Shown: piece after piece, positions 34,521 through 41,979 of the stretch
Layout of the letters: each line of letters starts with the position of its first letter
Position numbering within the stretch: position 1 is the stretch's first letter
NCBI GenBank assembly: GCA_018713245.1
Contig: DVFM01000056.1
Coordinates: forward strand, 1-54,395
DNA from: Candidatus Merdivicinus intestinavium
GTDB taxonomy: Bacteria; Bacillota; Clostridia; Oscillospirales; Ruminococcaceae
Length of the DNA stretch: 54,395 bases
Direction: 5' to 3'
Notes under the pieces: model-generated
What the model was told of the DNA's origin: nothing
The model's database searches: none
Seen by the model: the letters and a program-made list of their open reading frames with translations, nothing else
Translations under genes and position numbers: made by a program

Positions 34521-35510
34521 TCAGTCCTCCCCGGCTTTCACGGAAACGGGGCCTTCCCCCTCCAGCGCCGCGGCGTCCTGCACCACCTTCTCATAGCGCC
34601 CGACGCCGCTGACAATCTGGACGGAGGTGGAAAGCTCCCGGCCGGTCTCCACATTTCGCCGGACGGCCTCCCCTTCCCGGTACACATAGACGTAGTCCTG
34701 CCCGTCCGCATCCTGCATCACCGCTTCGTAGGGGAGAAGCCAGAGGTTTTCCGGCTCCCCGGCCGTCAGCTCCGCCTGCACCGTGTATCCGGGCCGGAGG
34801 GCGTTGAAGTCGTCCTCGATGCGGGCGACCACATCCACCACCGTTTCATAGGAAATCCCGTTCAGCTTCTGGTAAGCAGACGGGCTGAAACGGGTGATTT
34901 GGGCGGAAAACAGCCCGCCTTCCACAGCCGCGGCGGTAAAGGAAAAGGCGTCCCCCTGCCGCAGCAGGCCCACCCGGTCCTCCGGGACAGGCAGGCGGAG
35001 CCGGAGGGCGGCGGCCGAGGACACTGTCGCCGCCGGCGCGGTGGGCAGATAAAGCGTCCCCTCCGTCAGGGAAACGGAGGTCAGCACCCCGCTCATGGGG
35101 GCGCAGATCGTATCCGGAAGAAAGTCGAGCCCCCCGGCCAGCTCTTCGCCCACCGCGGCAAAGGCTTCTGCCGCCCGGTCCGCCGCAGCGTCGGGAAGGG
35201 AGCCCGCATATTCCTCCGCAAAGGCCGCCACAGCCCGCACAGTCGCCTCCTTATCCACCGTAGCAATGGGGTCGCCGTAGGAAACCACATCCCCCTCCTT
35301 CGCCAGGACCTCCCCGGGAACCAGCGGGAAATCCGGCGTCAGTTCCCGCTGGGCAGTGGATTCCACCGTCCCGCTTACGAGAAAAGTTTCGGTATATTCC
35401 AGCTCCTTCATGGACACCAGAGTGACCTCCGGCGCCCCGCCGCCCGCCAGCATCAGGCCGGCTCCCGCCGCCGCCAGGACGGAAGCCGCAAAAACTATCG
35501 CTTTTTTCAA
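34521..35510 (-). CDS. Periplasmic-adaptor (HlyD/MacA-like) efflux subunit
   Basis: A 329-residue protein with an N-terminal signal anchor (3-24). It contains the lipoyl/barrel-sandwich halves: LVSGTVESTAQRELTPDFPLVPGEVLAKEGDVVSYGDPIATVD (about 45-88) and, later, APMSGVLTSVSLTEGTLY. A short helical hairpin lies between them, and a beta-barrel (DVVARIEDDFNALRPGYTVQAEL) follows. The start codon is TTG, with AGGAGGG 8 bases before it and no in-frame ATG that fits. It is directly upstream of the permease gene. Such adaptors link MacB-type permeases to an outer partner or, in Gram-positives, to the wall. Confidence 0.84.
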   Translation of the reverse strand: MKKAIVFAASVLAAAGAGLMLAGGGAPEVTLVSMKELEYTETFLVSGTVESTAQRELTPDFPLVPGEVLAKEGDVVSYGDPIATVDKEATVRAVAAFAEEYAGSLPDAAADRAAEAFAAVGEELAGGLDFLPDTICAPMSGVLTSVSLTEGTLYLPTAPAATVSSAAALRLRLPVPEDRVGLLRQGDAFSFTAAAVEGGLFSAQITRFSPSAYQKLNGISYETVVDVVARIEDDFNALRPGYTVQAELTAGEPENLWLLPYEAVMQDADGQDYVYVYREGEAVRRNVETGRELSTSVQIVSGVGRYEKVVQDAAALEGEGPVSVKAGED

Positions 35511-35612
35511 AACTGCACCCTCCTCTGCTTTGTCTGGGTATAGTGTGCCGAAAAAAAGGCAAAATATCAGAGAAAAGCGATGAGAAAATCCTGTGGGAAA
35601 GGAGGAAGGCCC

Positions 35613-35756
35613 TTGAACCTGATTCCATGCGGCAAAAACTGCCGGTTTCAGCAGGACGGCTACTGCGTCCGGACGGGAATGTCCGTCGCCGCCGAAAAGG
35701 TGGACGGCTGCTGTTATTTTGAGGCAAAAGAAAAGGACGCCGGCGGCGTCCTGTAG
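35613..35756 (+). CDS. Small cysteine-rich protein (47 residues)
   Basis: A short gene starting with TTG, preceded by AAAGGAGGAAGG. The product begins MNLIPCGKNCRFQQDGYC, and a Cys-Cys pair stands at about 33-34 in DGCCYFEAK. The five cysteines (6, 10, 18, 33, 34) suggest a metal-binding or redox knot. I recall similarly patterned small Clostridial proteins (CxxxC...GYC...CCYFE) but not a proven function. Its 3' part overlaps the terminator hairpin of the convergent DUF3737 gene. Confidence is moderate because of length and the start codon. Confidence 0.65.
   Translation: MNLIPCGKNCRFQQDGYCVRTGMSVAAEKVDGCCYFEAKEKDAGGVL
35725..35752 (-). terminator. Terminator of the DUF3737 gene, inside the small Cys-rich gene
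   Basis: An 8-bp stem AGGACGCC/GGCGTCCT (35752-35745 with 35741-35734, loop GCC) is followed on the minus strand by TTTCTTTTG. Confidence 0.8.
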
Positions 35757-35769
35757 AATTTGGGGCGGT

Positions 35770-36621
35770 TTATTCCTGTCCGCGGAGAACCACGCGGCCG
35801 GTGCATTCCATAACGGCGTCCTCCCGGATGATTTCCCCCACGCTGTCGGCGGTAATCACGCCGGAACGGGGGTTTTTCACCGAGTCGATGTGCCCGCGGA
35901 CGTCGGCCTCCACGTCGGAATACTCAAAGGCGAGGTCTGTCCCCTCCATAGTGCAGTCGATGAGCTTCAGGTTTTTGCAGTAGCAGAGGGGCTGGGTCCC
36001 GATGATTTTGCAGCGGATGAGGGTCAGTCCGTCGGAAAACCAGCCCAGATACTCCCCTTTTACCAGGGAATCCTCCACCACCACATTTTTGCTGTGCCAG
36101 AATGCATCCTTGGTATCCAGAACGGAATTGCGGATGTGAAGGCCGTCCATGTACTGGAAGGAGTATTTCCCCTTCATTTCCAGGCGGCTGATTTCCACAT
36201 CGCGGCTTTCAAAAAGCAGGTATTCCGACTCGATGAAGGAATCCGCAATCTCCAGCCCCCGGCATTTCCAGCCGAATTCCGGGGAATGGACCGTGGAGTG
36301 GGACATCCGCATCCGGTCGCATTCCCGCAGGCACTTGACCCCCTCGATGGTGCAGCCCTCCAGGCTCCCGTCCGACGCATACCAGATGGGGGCGCGGGTT
36401 TTGTCGTCCAACGTGGATTTTTCCAGGGTAAAGCCGTGGACATGCCACAGCGGATAGCGCAGTCCGAAGGAACAGTCCCGGACGGCGATGTTCCGGCTTT
36501 CCTTGAGGACGGATTCCCCGTCCGCCGGTCCCGCAAAGGTGCAGGAAACCACCTCCGCGTCCTGGAGATGGTAAAGCGCGCGCTCTTCGTCAAAGGTTTT
36601 GGCGACAATTTTTTCTTTCAT
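35770..36621 (-). CDS. DUF3737 family beta-helix protein
   Basis: A 283-residue cytoplasmic protein with the repeated short turns of a right-handed beta-helix (ESRNIAVRDCSFGLRYPLWHVHGF, then recurring patterns such as DVEISRLEMKGKYSFQYMDGLHIRNSVLDTKDAFWHSKNVVVEDSLVKGEYLGW). Landmark FGLRYPLWHV is typical of DUF3737. Family members are found across gut Firmicutes and lactobacilli with no known function; the fold suggests binding or processing of a carbohydrate. GAGAGG precedes the ATG. It is downstream of the membrane acyltransferase gene and likely cotranscribed from the MerR-type promoter at 37445-37475. Confidence 0.85.
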   Translation of the reverse strand: MKEKIVAKTFDEERALYHLQDAEVVSCTFAGPADGESVLKESRNIAVRDCSFGLRYPLWHVHGFTLEKSTLDDKTRAPIWYASDGSLEGCTIEGVKCLRECDRMRMSHSTVHSPEFGWKCRGLEIADSFIESEYLLFESRDVEISRLEMKGKYSFQYMDGLHIRNSVLDTKDAFWHSKNVVVEDSLVKGEYLGWFSDGLTLIRCKIIGTQPLCYCKNLKLIDCTMEGTDLAFEYSDVEADVRGHIDSVKNPRSGVITADSVGEIIREDAVMECTGRVVLRGQE

Positions 36622-36646
36622 ATGAAAACCAATCCTCTCCGGTATT

Positions 36647-37411
36647 TTACATCAAGTTCCGTATCACCAGGGTAAGCCCATACAGCACGGGCTGGTGAAC
36701 CAGGTAAATCAGCAGCGAATGCCGCCCCAAAAAGCCGAGCGGCCGCAGTCCTATCCCCTTTATCCGATTCCACAGCGCCGTGGGAATCAGGAGGCGGTGC
36801 AGGAAGTAGCCGCAGACAAATAAAAACAGCCACGGCAGCAGCGGGTAGTAGTCGGTGGAGAAAAATTCCGCCGGCGGCATCCCCAGATAGGCCGTCAGCA
36901 GCCCGCGGTAACATCCCTCCGGCACCCGGATCAGCGCCAGCTCCCCAAAGCCCAGCGTCCCTTCCCCCAGATTCCGGAAAAAACAGAAGATCAGGAAGAA
37001 AACCGGCAGCCCCAGCCAGGCCGGGACGTGCCGCAGCGCCTTTTCCGCCGGGATCATCAGCAGCATGCAGGACCCCAGCAGCGTCAGCACCCCGAAAACA
37101 ATCCGGTTTTCCGGCACCGCCGCCAGCGTCACGGCCGTCACCAGAAGCCCCGCGCCGAACACCTCCGCGCCCCGCCGCAGATGCCGCCGGCCCATCGGCC
37201 AGCAGAAGCCGGACAGCAGGATAAAGGTCCAGCCGATGCTCTGCTGCCAGACATACACCCACGGGGAGCCGGCCCACGGCCAATCCGCCCCGGCCACATG
37301 GATCAGGTCCCAAAAGCCGTGATAGGCAATCATGCTGATCATCACAATTCCGCGGACAGTATCCGGCAGCCGGTATCTTTCCCGCCCGCCGGACGGCTGC
37401 GGTTTTGTCAT
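36647..37411 (-). CDS. DUF1624/heparan-alpha-glucosaminide N-acetyltransferase-like membrane protein
   Basis: A 254-residue polytopic protein with seven or eight helices. The first region RYRLPDTVRGIVMISMIAYHGFWDL (about 12-36) is typical of the DUF1624 family, related to lysosomal HGSNAT and to acyltransferases that modify sugars. The C-terminus has GRHSLLIYLVHQPVLYG. The likely reaction is transfer of an acetyl group across the membrane, inferred from homology alone. The ATG has GAGAGGA upstream. It is the first gene of a two-gene unit with DUF3737 and lies behind a promoter with MerR-type geometry. Confidence 0.8.
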   Translation of the reverse strand: MTKPQPSGGRERYRLPDTVRGIVMISMIAYHGFWDLIHVAGADWPWAGSPWVYVWQQSIGWTFILLSGFCWPMGRRHLRRGAEVFGAGLLVTAVTLAAVPENRIVFGVLTLLGSCMLLMIPAEKALRHVPAWLGLPVFFLIFCFFRNLGEGTLGFGELALIRVPEGCYRGLLTAYLGMPPAEFFSTDYYPLLPWLFLFVCGYFLHRLLIPTALWNRIKGIGLRPLGFLGRHSLLIYLVHQPVLYGLTLVIRNLM

Positions 37412-37444
37412 ATGGATCCTCTCCCCTCTGAAACTTCCTTATCC

Positions 37445-37475
37445 AGTATATACCTTGGAGCGCGCTCCATGTCAA
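37445..37475 (-). promoter_or_regulatory. MerR-type promoter with palindrome in the spacer
   Basis: TTGACA (37475-37470) and TATACT (37450-37445) are 19 bp apart. The spacer holds a perfect 14-bp palindrome, TGGAGCGCGCTCCA (37456-37469). A 19-bp spacer with a centred palindrome is the signature of MerR-controlled promoters. A 17-bp reading with TATATA as -10 is also possible. No MerR gene lies in the window. Confidence 0.7.
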
Positions 37476-37593
37476 GAGGAAATCCGCAAAAATTCCGCAA
37501 AACAGCGGGAAAGCCGCCGAAAAGGGGCGGCGGACGGATAAATTCCGCTTTTTGGGGGACACTTCTGGTAAAATTCTGTTTGGGAGGAGCACC

Positions 37594-38544
37594 ATGAAAG
37601 AAATCAATCCACGGAAAGCGGCCGTCATCGGCTGCGGTTTTGTCGGCGCATCCACCGCCTTCAGCCTGATGGAAAGCGGGCTGTTCTCCGAAATGGTCCT
37701 CTTGGACCTGGACCATGACCGCGCGGAGGGAGAAGCCATGGACATCAGCCACGGGATTCCCTTAGCCATGCCCATGAAAATTTACGCGGGAGATTACGAC
37801 GATGTGGACGACGCCGCCATTCTCATTATCACAGCGGGGGCCAATCAGAAGCCCGGCGAGAGCCGGCTGGACCTGGTCCGGAAAAACGTCGCCATTCTCC
37901 GCTCCATCCTGGCGGAAATCACGGCGCGGGACTGCGGCGGGATCCTGCTCATCGTTTCCAACCCGGTGGACATCCTCACCTACGCCGCCCGGAAGCTCTC
38001 CGGGTTCCCGGAAAACCGTGTTCTGGGCTCCGGGACGGTGCTGGACACGGCGCGGCTCAAGAACCTTCTGGGCGAGCACCTTTCGGTGGACAGCCGCAGC
38101 GTCCACGCCTTTATTGCCGGAGAGCACGGCGACAGCGAATTCCCCATCTGGAGCAGCGCCAACATTTCCGGCATCCCCATCCGCAGCTTCTGCGAAATGC
38201 GGGGATTTTACCATCATGAGCAGACCATGGAGGAAATCGCGGAGTCGGTCAAAAACAGCGCCTATGAAATCATCCGCCGCAAGCACGCCACTTACTACGG
38301 CATCGCCATGGCGGTGCGCCGCATCTGCACCGCCATTGTCCGGGATGAAAAGTCCATCCTGCCGGTGACGACCTTTCTCCACGGCGAATACGGCGTTTCC
38401 GATGCGGCTCTGAGCGTGCCGGCCATTGTGGGCGCGGGAGGCGCGGAGCGCGTGGTCCCCGTCTCCATGAACGCCGAGGAATGCGAAAAGCTCCAGAAAT
38501 CGGCGGAGATCCTGCGGGAAGCGATGGAGGGCATGCTGGACTGA
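37594..38544 (+). CDS. ldh: L-lactate dehydrogenase
   Basis: A 316-residue NAD-dependent dehydrogenase that reduces pyruvate to L-lactate. The NAD-binding motif is GCGFVGAS (about 11-18). DLVRKNVAI and ITAGANQKPGESR (about 84-96) form the active-site loop, SNPVDILTY follows, and GEHGDSEFP (about 179-187) contains the catalytic His. The Gln in GANQKPGE, with the following Arg, marks lactate rather than malate specificity. ATG 37594 has GGGAGGAG upstream; an upstream in-frame ATG is not needed. No clear consensus promoter was found within 100 bases. It is a single gene followed directly by the MATE gene with its own promoter. Confidence 0.92.
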   Translation: MKEINPRKAAVIGCGFVGASTAFSLMESGLFSEMVLLDLDHDRAEGEAMDISHGIPLAMPMKIYAGDYDDVDDAAILIITAGANQKPGESRLDLVRKNVAILRSILAEITARDCGGILLIVSNPVDILTYAARKLSGFPENRVLGSGTVLDTARLKNLLGEHLSVDSRSVHAFIAGEHGDSEFPIWSSANISGIPIRSFCEMRGFYHHEQTMEEIAESVKNSAYEIIRRKHATYYGIAMAVRRICTAIVRDEKSILPVTTFLHGEYGVSDAALSVPAIVGAGGAERVVPVSMNAEECEKLQKSAEILREAMEGMLD

Positions 38545-38552
38545 GCCGCCTC

Positions 38553-38581
38553 TTTACCTTTGCGCCGTTTCGGTGTATAAT
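38553..38581 (+). promoter_or_regulatory. Promoter of the MATE gene
   Basis: TTTACC (38553-38558) and TATAAT (38576-38581) are 17 bp apart, starting just after the ldh stop codon. Confidence 0.7.
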
Positions 38582-38613
38582 AATGACAGAGATTGACAGA
38601 AAGAAGGCGCAAT

Positions 38614-39969
38614 ATGAACCAAAACTTCGGAGAGGGACCGGTTTGGAAGAACATTGTCTCCCAGGCGGTCCCCTTAACGATTGCCCAGCTGGTCCAGCTG
38701 CTTTACAACATTGTGGACCGCATTTACATCGGCCACCTTCCCGACATCGGGACGGAAGCCCTGACGGGAATCGGCCTCACCTTCCCCATCATCCTGTTTG
38801 TCACCGCGTTTACCAACCTGTTCGGCATGGGCGGCGCGCCCCTCTGCTCCATCGCCCGGGGCGCGGGGAACACCCGGCGGGCGGAGGAGGTTATGACGGG
38901 CTCCTTCACCCTGCTGGCAGGTTCCTCTGTTGTCATTATGGGGATATGCTACCTGTTCATGGAGCCGGTTCTCTACCTGTTCGGGGCCAGCGATGCCACC
39001 TATGTGTACGCCAGCGGCTACCTGAAGGTGTACCTGCTGGGCACGGTCAGCGTCATGATCGGGACAGGGATGAACTTTTTCATCAACTCCCAGGGGTTCC
39101 CCAAAACCGCCATGGTGACGACCATTCTGGGGGCGTTCCTCAACCTGGTGCTGGACCCGGTGTTTATTTTCCTGTTTGACATGGGGGTAGAGGGAGCCGC
39201 TCTGGCCACCATCCTCTCTCAGACCGCTTCGGCGGTGTGGGTGATGGCTTTCCTGCTGGGAAAGAGGCCGCTGCTGCGGTTCCGGAAGGAATTTCTGCGG
39301 CCTTCCCGGAAGCTCGTCCGGGAAATCACCTCCCTGGGGCTGTCGGGGTTCATCATGTCCGCCACCAACTGCGCCGTTCAGGTGGTCTGCAACGCCACCG
39401 TGCAGAGCTACGGCGGCGACCTGTATGTAGGCGTTATGACGGTGCTCAATTCCGTCCGGGAAATCCTCACCCTGCCGGTGCAGGGGCTGACCAACGGCGC
39501 GCAGCCGGTGCTGGGGTTCAATTACGGGGCGAAGCTCTATAAACGGGTGAAAAAGGGCATCGTATTCACCACCGCCATCGGCGCGCTGTACACCGCCGCC
39601 GCGTGGCTGCTGGTGCTGCTTTTCCCGCATTTCTTCATTCACCTTTTCAACAGCGATCCCGAGCTGCTGGACGCGGGCATCCACGCCTTAAGGATTTACT
39701 TTTTCGGCTTTATCTTCATGTCCCTGCAGTTCAGCGGGCAGATGGTTTTTGTCGCGCTGGGCAAATCCAAGCAGGCGATTTTCTTTTCGCTGCTCCGGAA
39801 GGCGATTATTGTCATCCCGCTGACACTGCTGCTCCCCGTATGGGGCATGGGGGTGGACGGCGTCTACTGGGCGGAGCCTGCTTCCAACCTCATCGGCGGC
39901 ACGGCTGCCTTTACCGGCATGATGCTCAGCGTCTGGCGGAAGGAGCTGAGCCAGCCGGACGGCACATGA
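38614..39969 (+). CDS. MATE family efflux transporter
   Basis: A 451-residue transporter with twelve predicted helices in two six-helix halves. The first half starts PVWKNIVSQAVPLTIAQLVQLLYNIVDRIYIGHLP, and the second has GLSGFIMSATNCAVQVVCNATVQSYGGDLYVG near residue 240. MATE proteins export organic cations, drugs or metabolites using Na+ or H+ gradients. The substrate cannot be inferred. The ATG has AAGAAGG upstream. It lies between ldh and the sugar acetyltransferase gene and is not part of an operon with either. Confidence 0.87.
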   Translation: MNQNFGEGPVWKNIVSQAVPLTIAQLVQLLYNIVDRIYIGHLPDIGTEALTGIGLTFPIILFVTAFTNLFGMGGAPLCSIARGAGNTRRAEEVMTGSFTLLAGSSVVIMGICYLFMEPVLYLFGASDATYVYASGYLKVYLLGTVSVMIGTGMNFFINSQGFPKTAMVTTILGAFLNLVLDPVFIFLFDMGVEGAALATILSQTASAVWVMAFLLGKRPLLRFRKEFLRPSRKLVREITSLGLSGFIMSATNCAVQVVCNATVQSYGGDLYVGVMTVLNSVREILTLPVQGLTNGAQPVLGFNYGAKLYKRVKKGIVFTTAIGALYTAAAWLLVLLFPHFFIHLFNSDPELLDAGIHALRIYFFGFIFMSLQFSGQMVFVALGKSKQAIFFSLLRKAIIVIPLTLLLPVWGMGVDGVYWAEPASNLIGGTAAFTGMMLSVWRKELSQPDGT

Positions 39970-39995
39970 AAAACCGCCCCTGTCAAAGGGGCGGC
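39966..39995 (-). terminator. Terminator of the acetyltransferase gene
   Basis: An 8-bp stem (39994-39987 with 39981-39974) is followed on the minus strand by TTTTTC, directly past the MATE stop codon. Confidence 0.8.
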
Positions 39996-40026
39996 CGGAT
40001 AAAGTTGATTTAACGGGCGTTCTGAT

Positions 40027-40665
40027 TCAGTCCACACGGTAATCTCCCAGAAGCTCCGGTTTATTTTTCAGGCTGTCGGCCTCGGTGATGGGGCGGATCA
40101 CGCGGCAGGGAACGCCGGCGGCAAAGCTGTTTGCCGGGATATCCCGCGTTACGACGCTTCCCGCGCCGATGACGCAGTTGTCCCCGATGGTCACGCCGGG
40201 GCAGACCGTCACATTGGCGCCGAACCAGCAGTCGTTTCCGATGACGACCGGCTTGGCGTAGCAGACCCGGGCGGGAGAGCCGTCCGCCGCCTTGATGCTG
40301 CGGCGCTCATCGGGCAGAAGCGGGTGAATGGGGGTGACGATGGAAACATTGGGGCCGAAATTGCAGTCATCCCCGATGGTTACGGTGGTGTCGTCCTGAA
40401 TGGTCAGGTTGAAATTCCCGAAAAAGCGTTTGCCGATGCGGGTGTGGGTTCCGTAGTGGATGTAGATGGGGCCCTGGAAAAAGCTCCCCTCCCCCACTTC
40501 GGCAAAAATTTCCCGGACCAGGCGGCTGCGCTCTTCCGTTTCGTCCTCGAAGGTGCGGTTATATTCCGAGCAGAGGTTGTGGGTCCGCAGCTTGATGGCG
40601 CGCAGTTCCTGGTCGCCGGGGCGGTAGAGCTTCCCCGACAGGAGTTTTTCTTCTTCCTGCGTCAT
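40027..40665 (-). CDS. Sugar O-acetyltransferase (maltose acetyltransferase-like, left-handed beta-helix)
   Basis: A 212-residue enzyme of the Maa/LacA/NodL group transferring acetyl from acetyl-CoA to a sugar hydroxyl. The N-terminal Mac domain (EKLLSGKLYRPGDQELRAIKLRTHNLCSEYN) is followed by hexapeptide repeats (IGKRFFGNFNLTIQDDTTVTIGDDCNFGPNVSI, VVIGNDCWFGANVTVCPGVTIGDNCVIGAGSVV). TPIHPL contains the catalytic His of the family. Usual family length. GGAAGGAA precedes the ATG. Maa-type enzymes usually detoxify excess non-metabolisable sugars; no sugar operon is adjacent here. Confidence 0.9.
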   Translation of the reverse strand: MTQEEEKLLSGKLYRPGDQELRAIKLRTHNLCSEYNRTFEDETEERSRLVREIFAEVGEGSFFQGPIYIHYGTHTRIGKRFFGNFNLTIQDDTTVTIGDDCNFGPNVSIVTPIHPLLPDERRSIKAADGSPARVCYAKPVVIGNDCWFGANVTVCPGVTIGDNCVIGAGSVVTRDIPANSFAAGVPCRVIRPITEADSLKNKPELLGDYRVD

Positions 40666-40701
40666 ATGGTTCCTTCCTTTCTCATTTTCATTTCAATCGG
40701 T

Positions 40702-40745
40702 TAAAAAGAACCCCGACGGAATTTTTCGCATTCCGCCGGGGTTCT
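40702..40745 (-). terminator. Terminator of the zinc-ribbon gene
   Basis: A 16-bp stem with one mismatch (40745-40730 with 40722-40707) is followed on the minus strand by TTTTTAA. Confidence 0.88.
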
Positions 40746-40765
40746 GTATGCAAGCCGAAAGGAGC

Positions 40766-41044
40766 TTACGCCTCTTCTTTCATCTTCGCAAAGCACTCGC
40801 TGCAGTACACGGGGCGGTCCTCACGGGGTTTGAAGGGGACCTTCGCCTCACGGCCGCAGGCAGCGCAGGTAGCAGTGTACATCTCTCTCTGAGATTTGCT
40901 GCTGTTTTTGCGGGCAGCGCGGCACTCTTTGCATCTCTGGGGCTCGTTTTCAAAGCCTCTCTCTGCGTAGAATTCCTGCTCGCCAGCAGTAAATACGAAT
41001 TCCTTGCCGCACTCTTTGCATTTCAGGGTTTTGTCTTCGAACAT
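40766..41044 (-). CDS. Zinc-ribbon protein
   Basis: A 92-residue protein with four CxxC knuckles: CKEC (about 9-12), CKEC (about 38-41), CAAC (about 60-63) and CSEC (about 80-83), fitting two zinc sites. GGKEFVFT-like text, FYAERGFENEP and RCKECRAARK are the landmarks of a short Clostridial zinc-ribbon family. Between the knuckles the protein is basic, so RNA or DNA binding is plausible but unproven. ATG 41044 is preceded by GTGAGGT; the longer frame enters the tRNA-like leader. It follows the sigma factor gene on the same strand with only the tRNA-like element between them. Confidence 0.82.
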   Translation of the reverse strand: MFEDKTLKCKECGKEFVFTAGEQEFYAERGFENEPQRCKECRAARKNSSKSQREMYTATCAACGREAKVPFKPREDRPVYCSECFAKMKEEA

Positions 41045-41073
41045 TTTACATACCTCACTTAGGTTTAAATATT

Positions 41074-41140
41074 TTGCCCGCAGACGGATTTGCACCGTCA
41101 CCTTTGCCTTGCAACGCTCTGCGATTAAGCTATTGGGGCA
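41074..41140 (-). ncRNA. Degenerate tRNA-like element upstream of the zinc-ribbon gene
   Basis: About 67 bases with a tRNA-like D arm (GCTT, loop AATCGCA, GAGC; 41130-41116) and a perfect 5-bp T arm (GACGG, loop TGCAAAT, CCGTC; 41099-41083). Acceptor ends pair only as TGCCC/GGGCA (41140-41136 with 41079-41075) with mismatches below. Between D and T arms there are 16 bases instead of about 23, holding only a TTGC/GCAA hairpin. No 3' CCA is encoded, and the T loop departs from the TTCRANY consensus. It is therefore not a normal tRNA; a tRNA mimic or pseudogene is possible. Confidence 0.55.
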
Positions 41141-41158
41141 GACTCACTTACACACGAA

Positions 41159-41725
41159 CTATAGCCGACGGATTGATTTTAGTTTTCGGCGGACGCGCTG
41201 CAGAGCATTATCAACTGACTTAGGCGAAATATTCAGGGAGGCTGCGATCGTTTGATAATCCCGGCCGTCTAACAGTGCAAAAAGGACTTTCCGTTCCATG
41301 GGGGAAAGGTTCGTTTGGACGGCGCGCATTACGGCGTCCATGGCTTCCCTGTCCAGGAAAATCTTTTCCGGCGAAGAATGGTCGGGCAGAACGCCCGCAT
41401 CCTCCAGCGAAACACGGTCCTGAAAAGGGACCGCTTTTTTGCTGGTCGCCTTTTCTACCGCTTTCTGCACCCGGTTGCGGATACAAACCAAGGCATAAGT
41501 GCTGAATTTGGTATGATTGTCACGGTGAAAGCTTCTGACCGCATCCAGAAGGCCAATGCAGCCCTCTTGGACCAAGTCATCATAATCGAAAACATGCTGG
41601 TATTGAACGGCATACTTCTGAATCAAGGGAAGATAGCGCGTCATCAGCTCCGCCAAAGCGTCGCCGTTCCGCTTCTGGTACTGCTCCACCAATTCTTCGT
41701 CCGGGACTTGCGGGACAGCTGCCAT
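41159..41725 (-). CDS. Sigma-70 family RNA polymerase sigma factor (SigH-like)
   Basis: A 188-residue sigma factor with region 2 (DALAELMTRYLPLIQKYAVQYQ...FDYDDLVQEGCIGLLDAVRSF) and region 4 (LSPMERKVLFALLDGRDYQTIAASLNISPKSVDNALQRVRRKLKS). The tail SPKSVDNALQRVRRKL closely resembles sporulation sigma H. The frame opens to an ATG at 41764, but that codon is inside the -10 box of a consensus promoter, so ATG 41725 with AGGTGA upstream was chosen. It lies just before the tRNA-like element and the zinc-ribbon gene. Whether it is the true sigma H of the organism is open, since that gene is usually near secE. Confidence 0.84.
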   Translation of the reverse strand: MAAVPQVPDEELVEQYQKRNGDALAELMTRYLPLIQKYAVQYQHVFDYDDLVQEGCIGLLDAVRSFHRDNHTKFSTYALVCIRNRVQKAVEKATSKKAVPFQDRVSLEDAGVLPDHSSPEKIFLDREAMDAVMRAVQTNLSPMERKVLFALLDGRDYQTIAASLNISPKSVDNALQRVRRKLKSIRRL

Positions 41726-41759
41726 ACTGTTCTTCACCTGATCTTTCTGTAGTGCTTCT

Positions 41760-41788
41760 ATCATACATGAATTTTCTCAAAATGTCAA
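41760..41788 (-). promoter_or_regulatory. Sigma-factor promoter
   Basis: TTGACA (41788-41783) and TATGAT (41765-41760) are 17 bp apart. The transcript would start near 41753, after the ATG at 41764. Confidence 0.85.
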
Positions 41789-41979
41789 GGGTTTTTAGAA
41801 AAAAAGTTTTAATTCCTTCCGAACATCTCTCAAAAAACTGGATAAGTGTAACAAGAATCGAAAATCCGACAAAAAATTACATGCTCCAAAATTTTAAAAT
41901 CGATTACATTTTTCAAGTTTTTAACTTTTATATGCAACGAAAGGAAATATAATTTTGCAAAAGGCGGTTTTGCTGACAA
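41789..41979. other. AT-rich intergenic region between the sigma factor and AraC genes
   Basis: About 190 bases, far richer in A+T than the rest of the window, with poly-A and poly-T runs (for example AAAATTTTAAAAT near 41888-41900). No good reading frame, repeat or terminator with a T-run was seen. It may serve as an upstream element of the sigma-factor promoter. Confidence 0.6.

Noticed and set aside
41074-41140. A functional tRNA gene (a GCA triplet near the anticodon position hints at cysteine).
   Set aside because: The anticodon arm is too short, the base before the triplet is not T, acceptor pairing is poor and no CCA is encoded.
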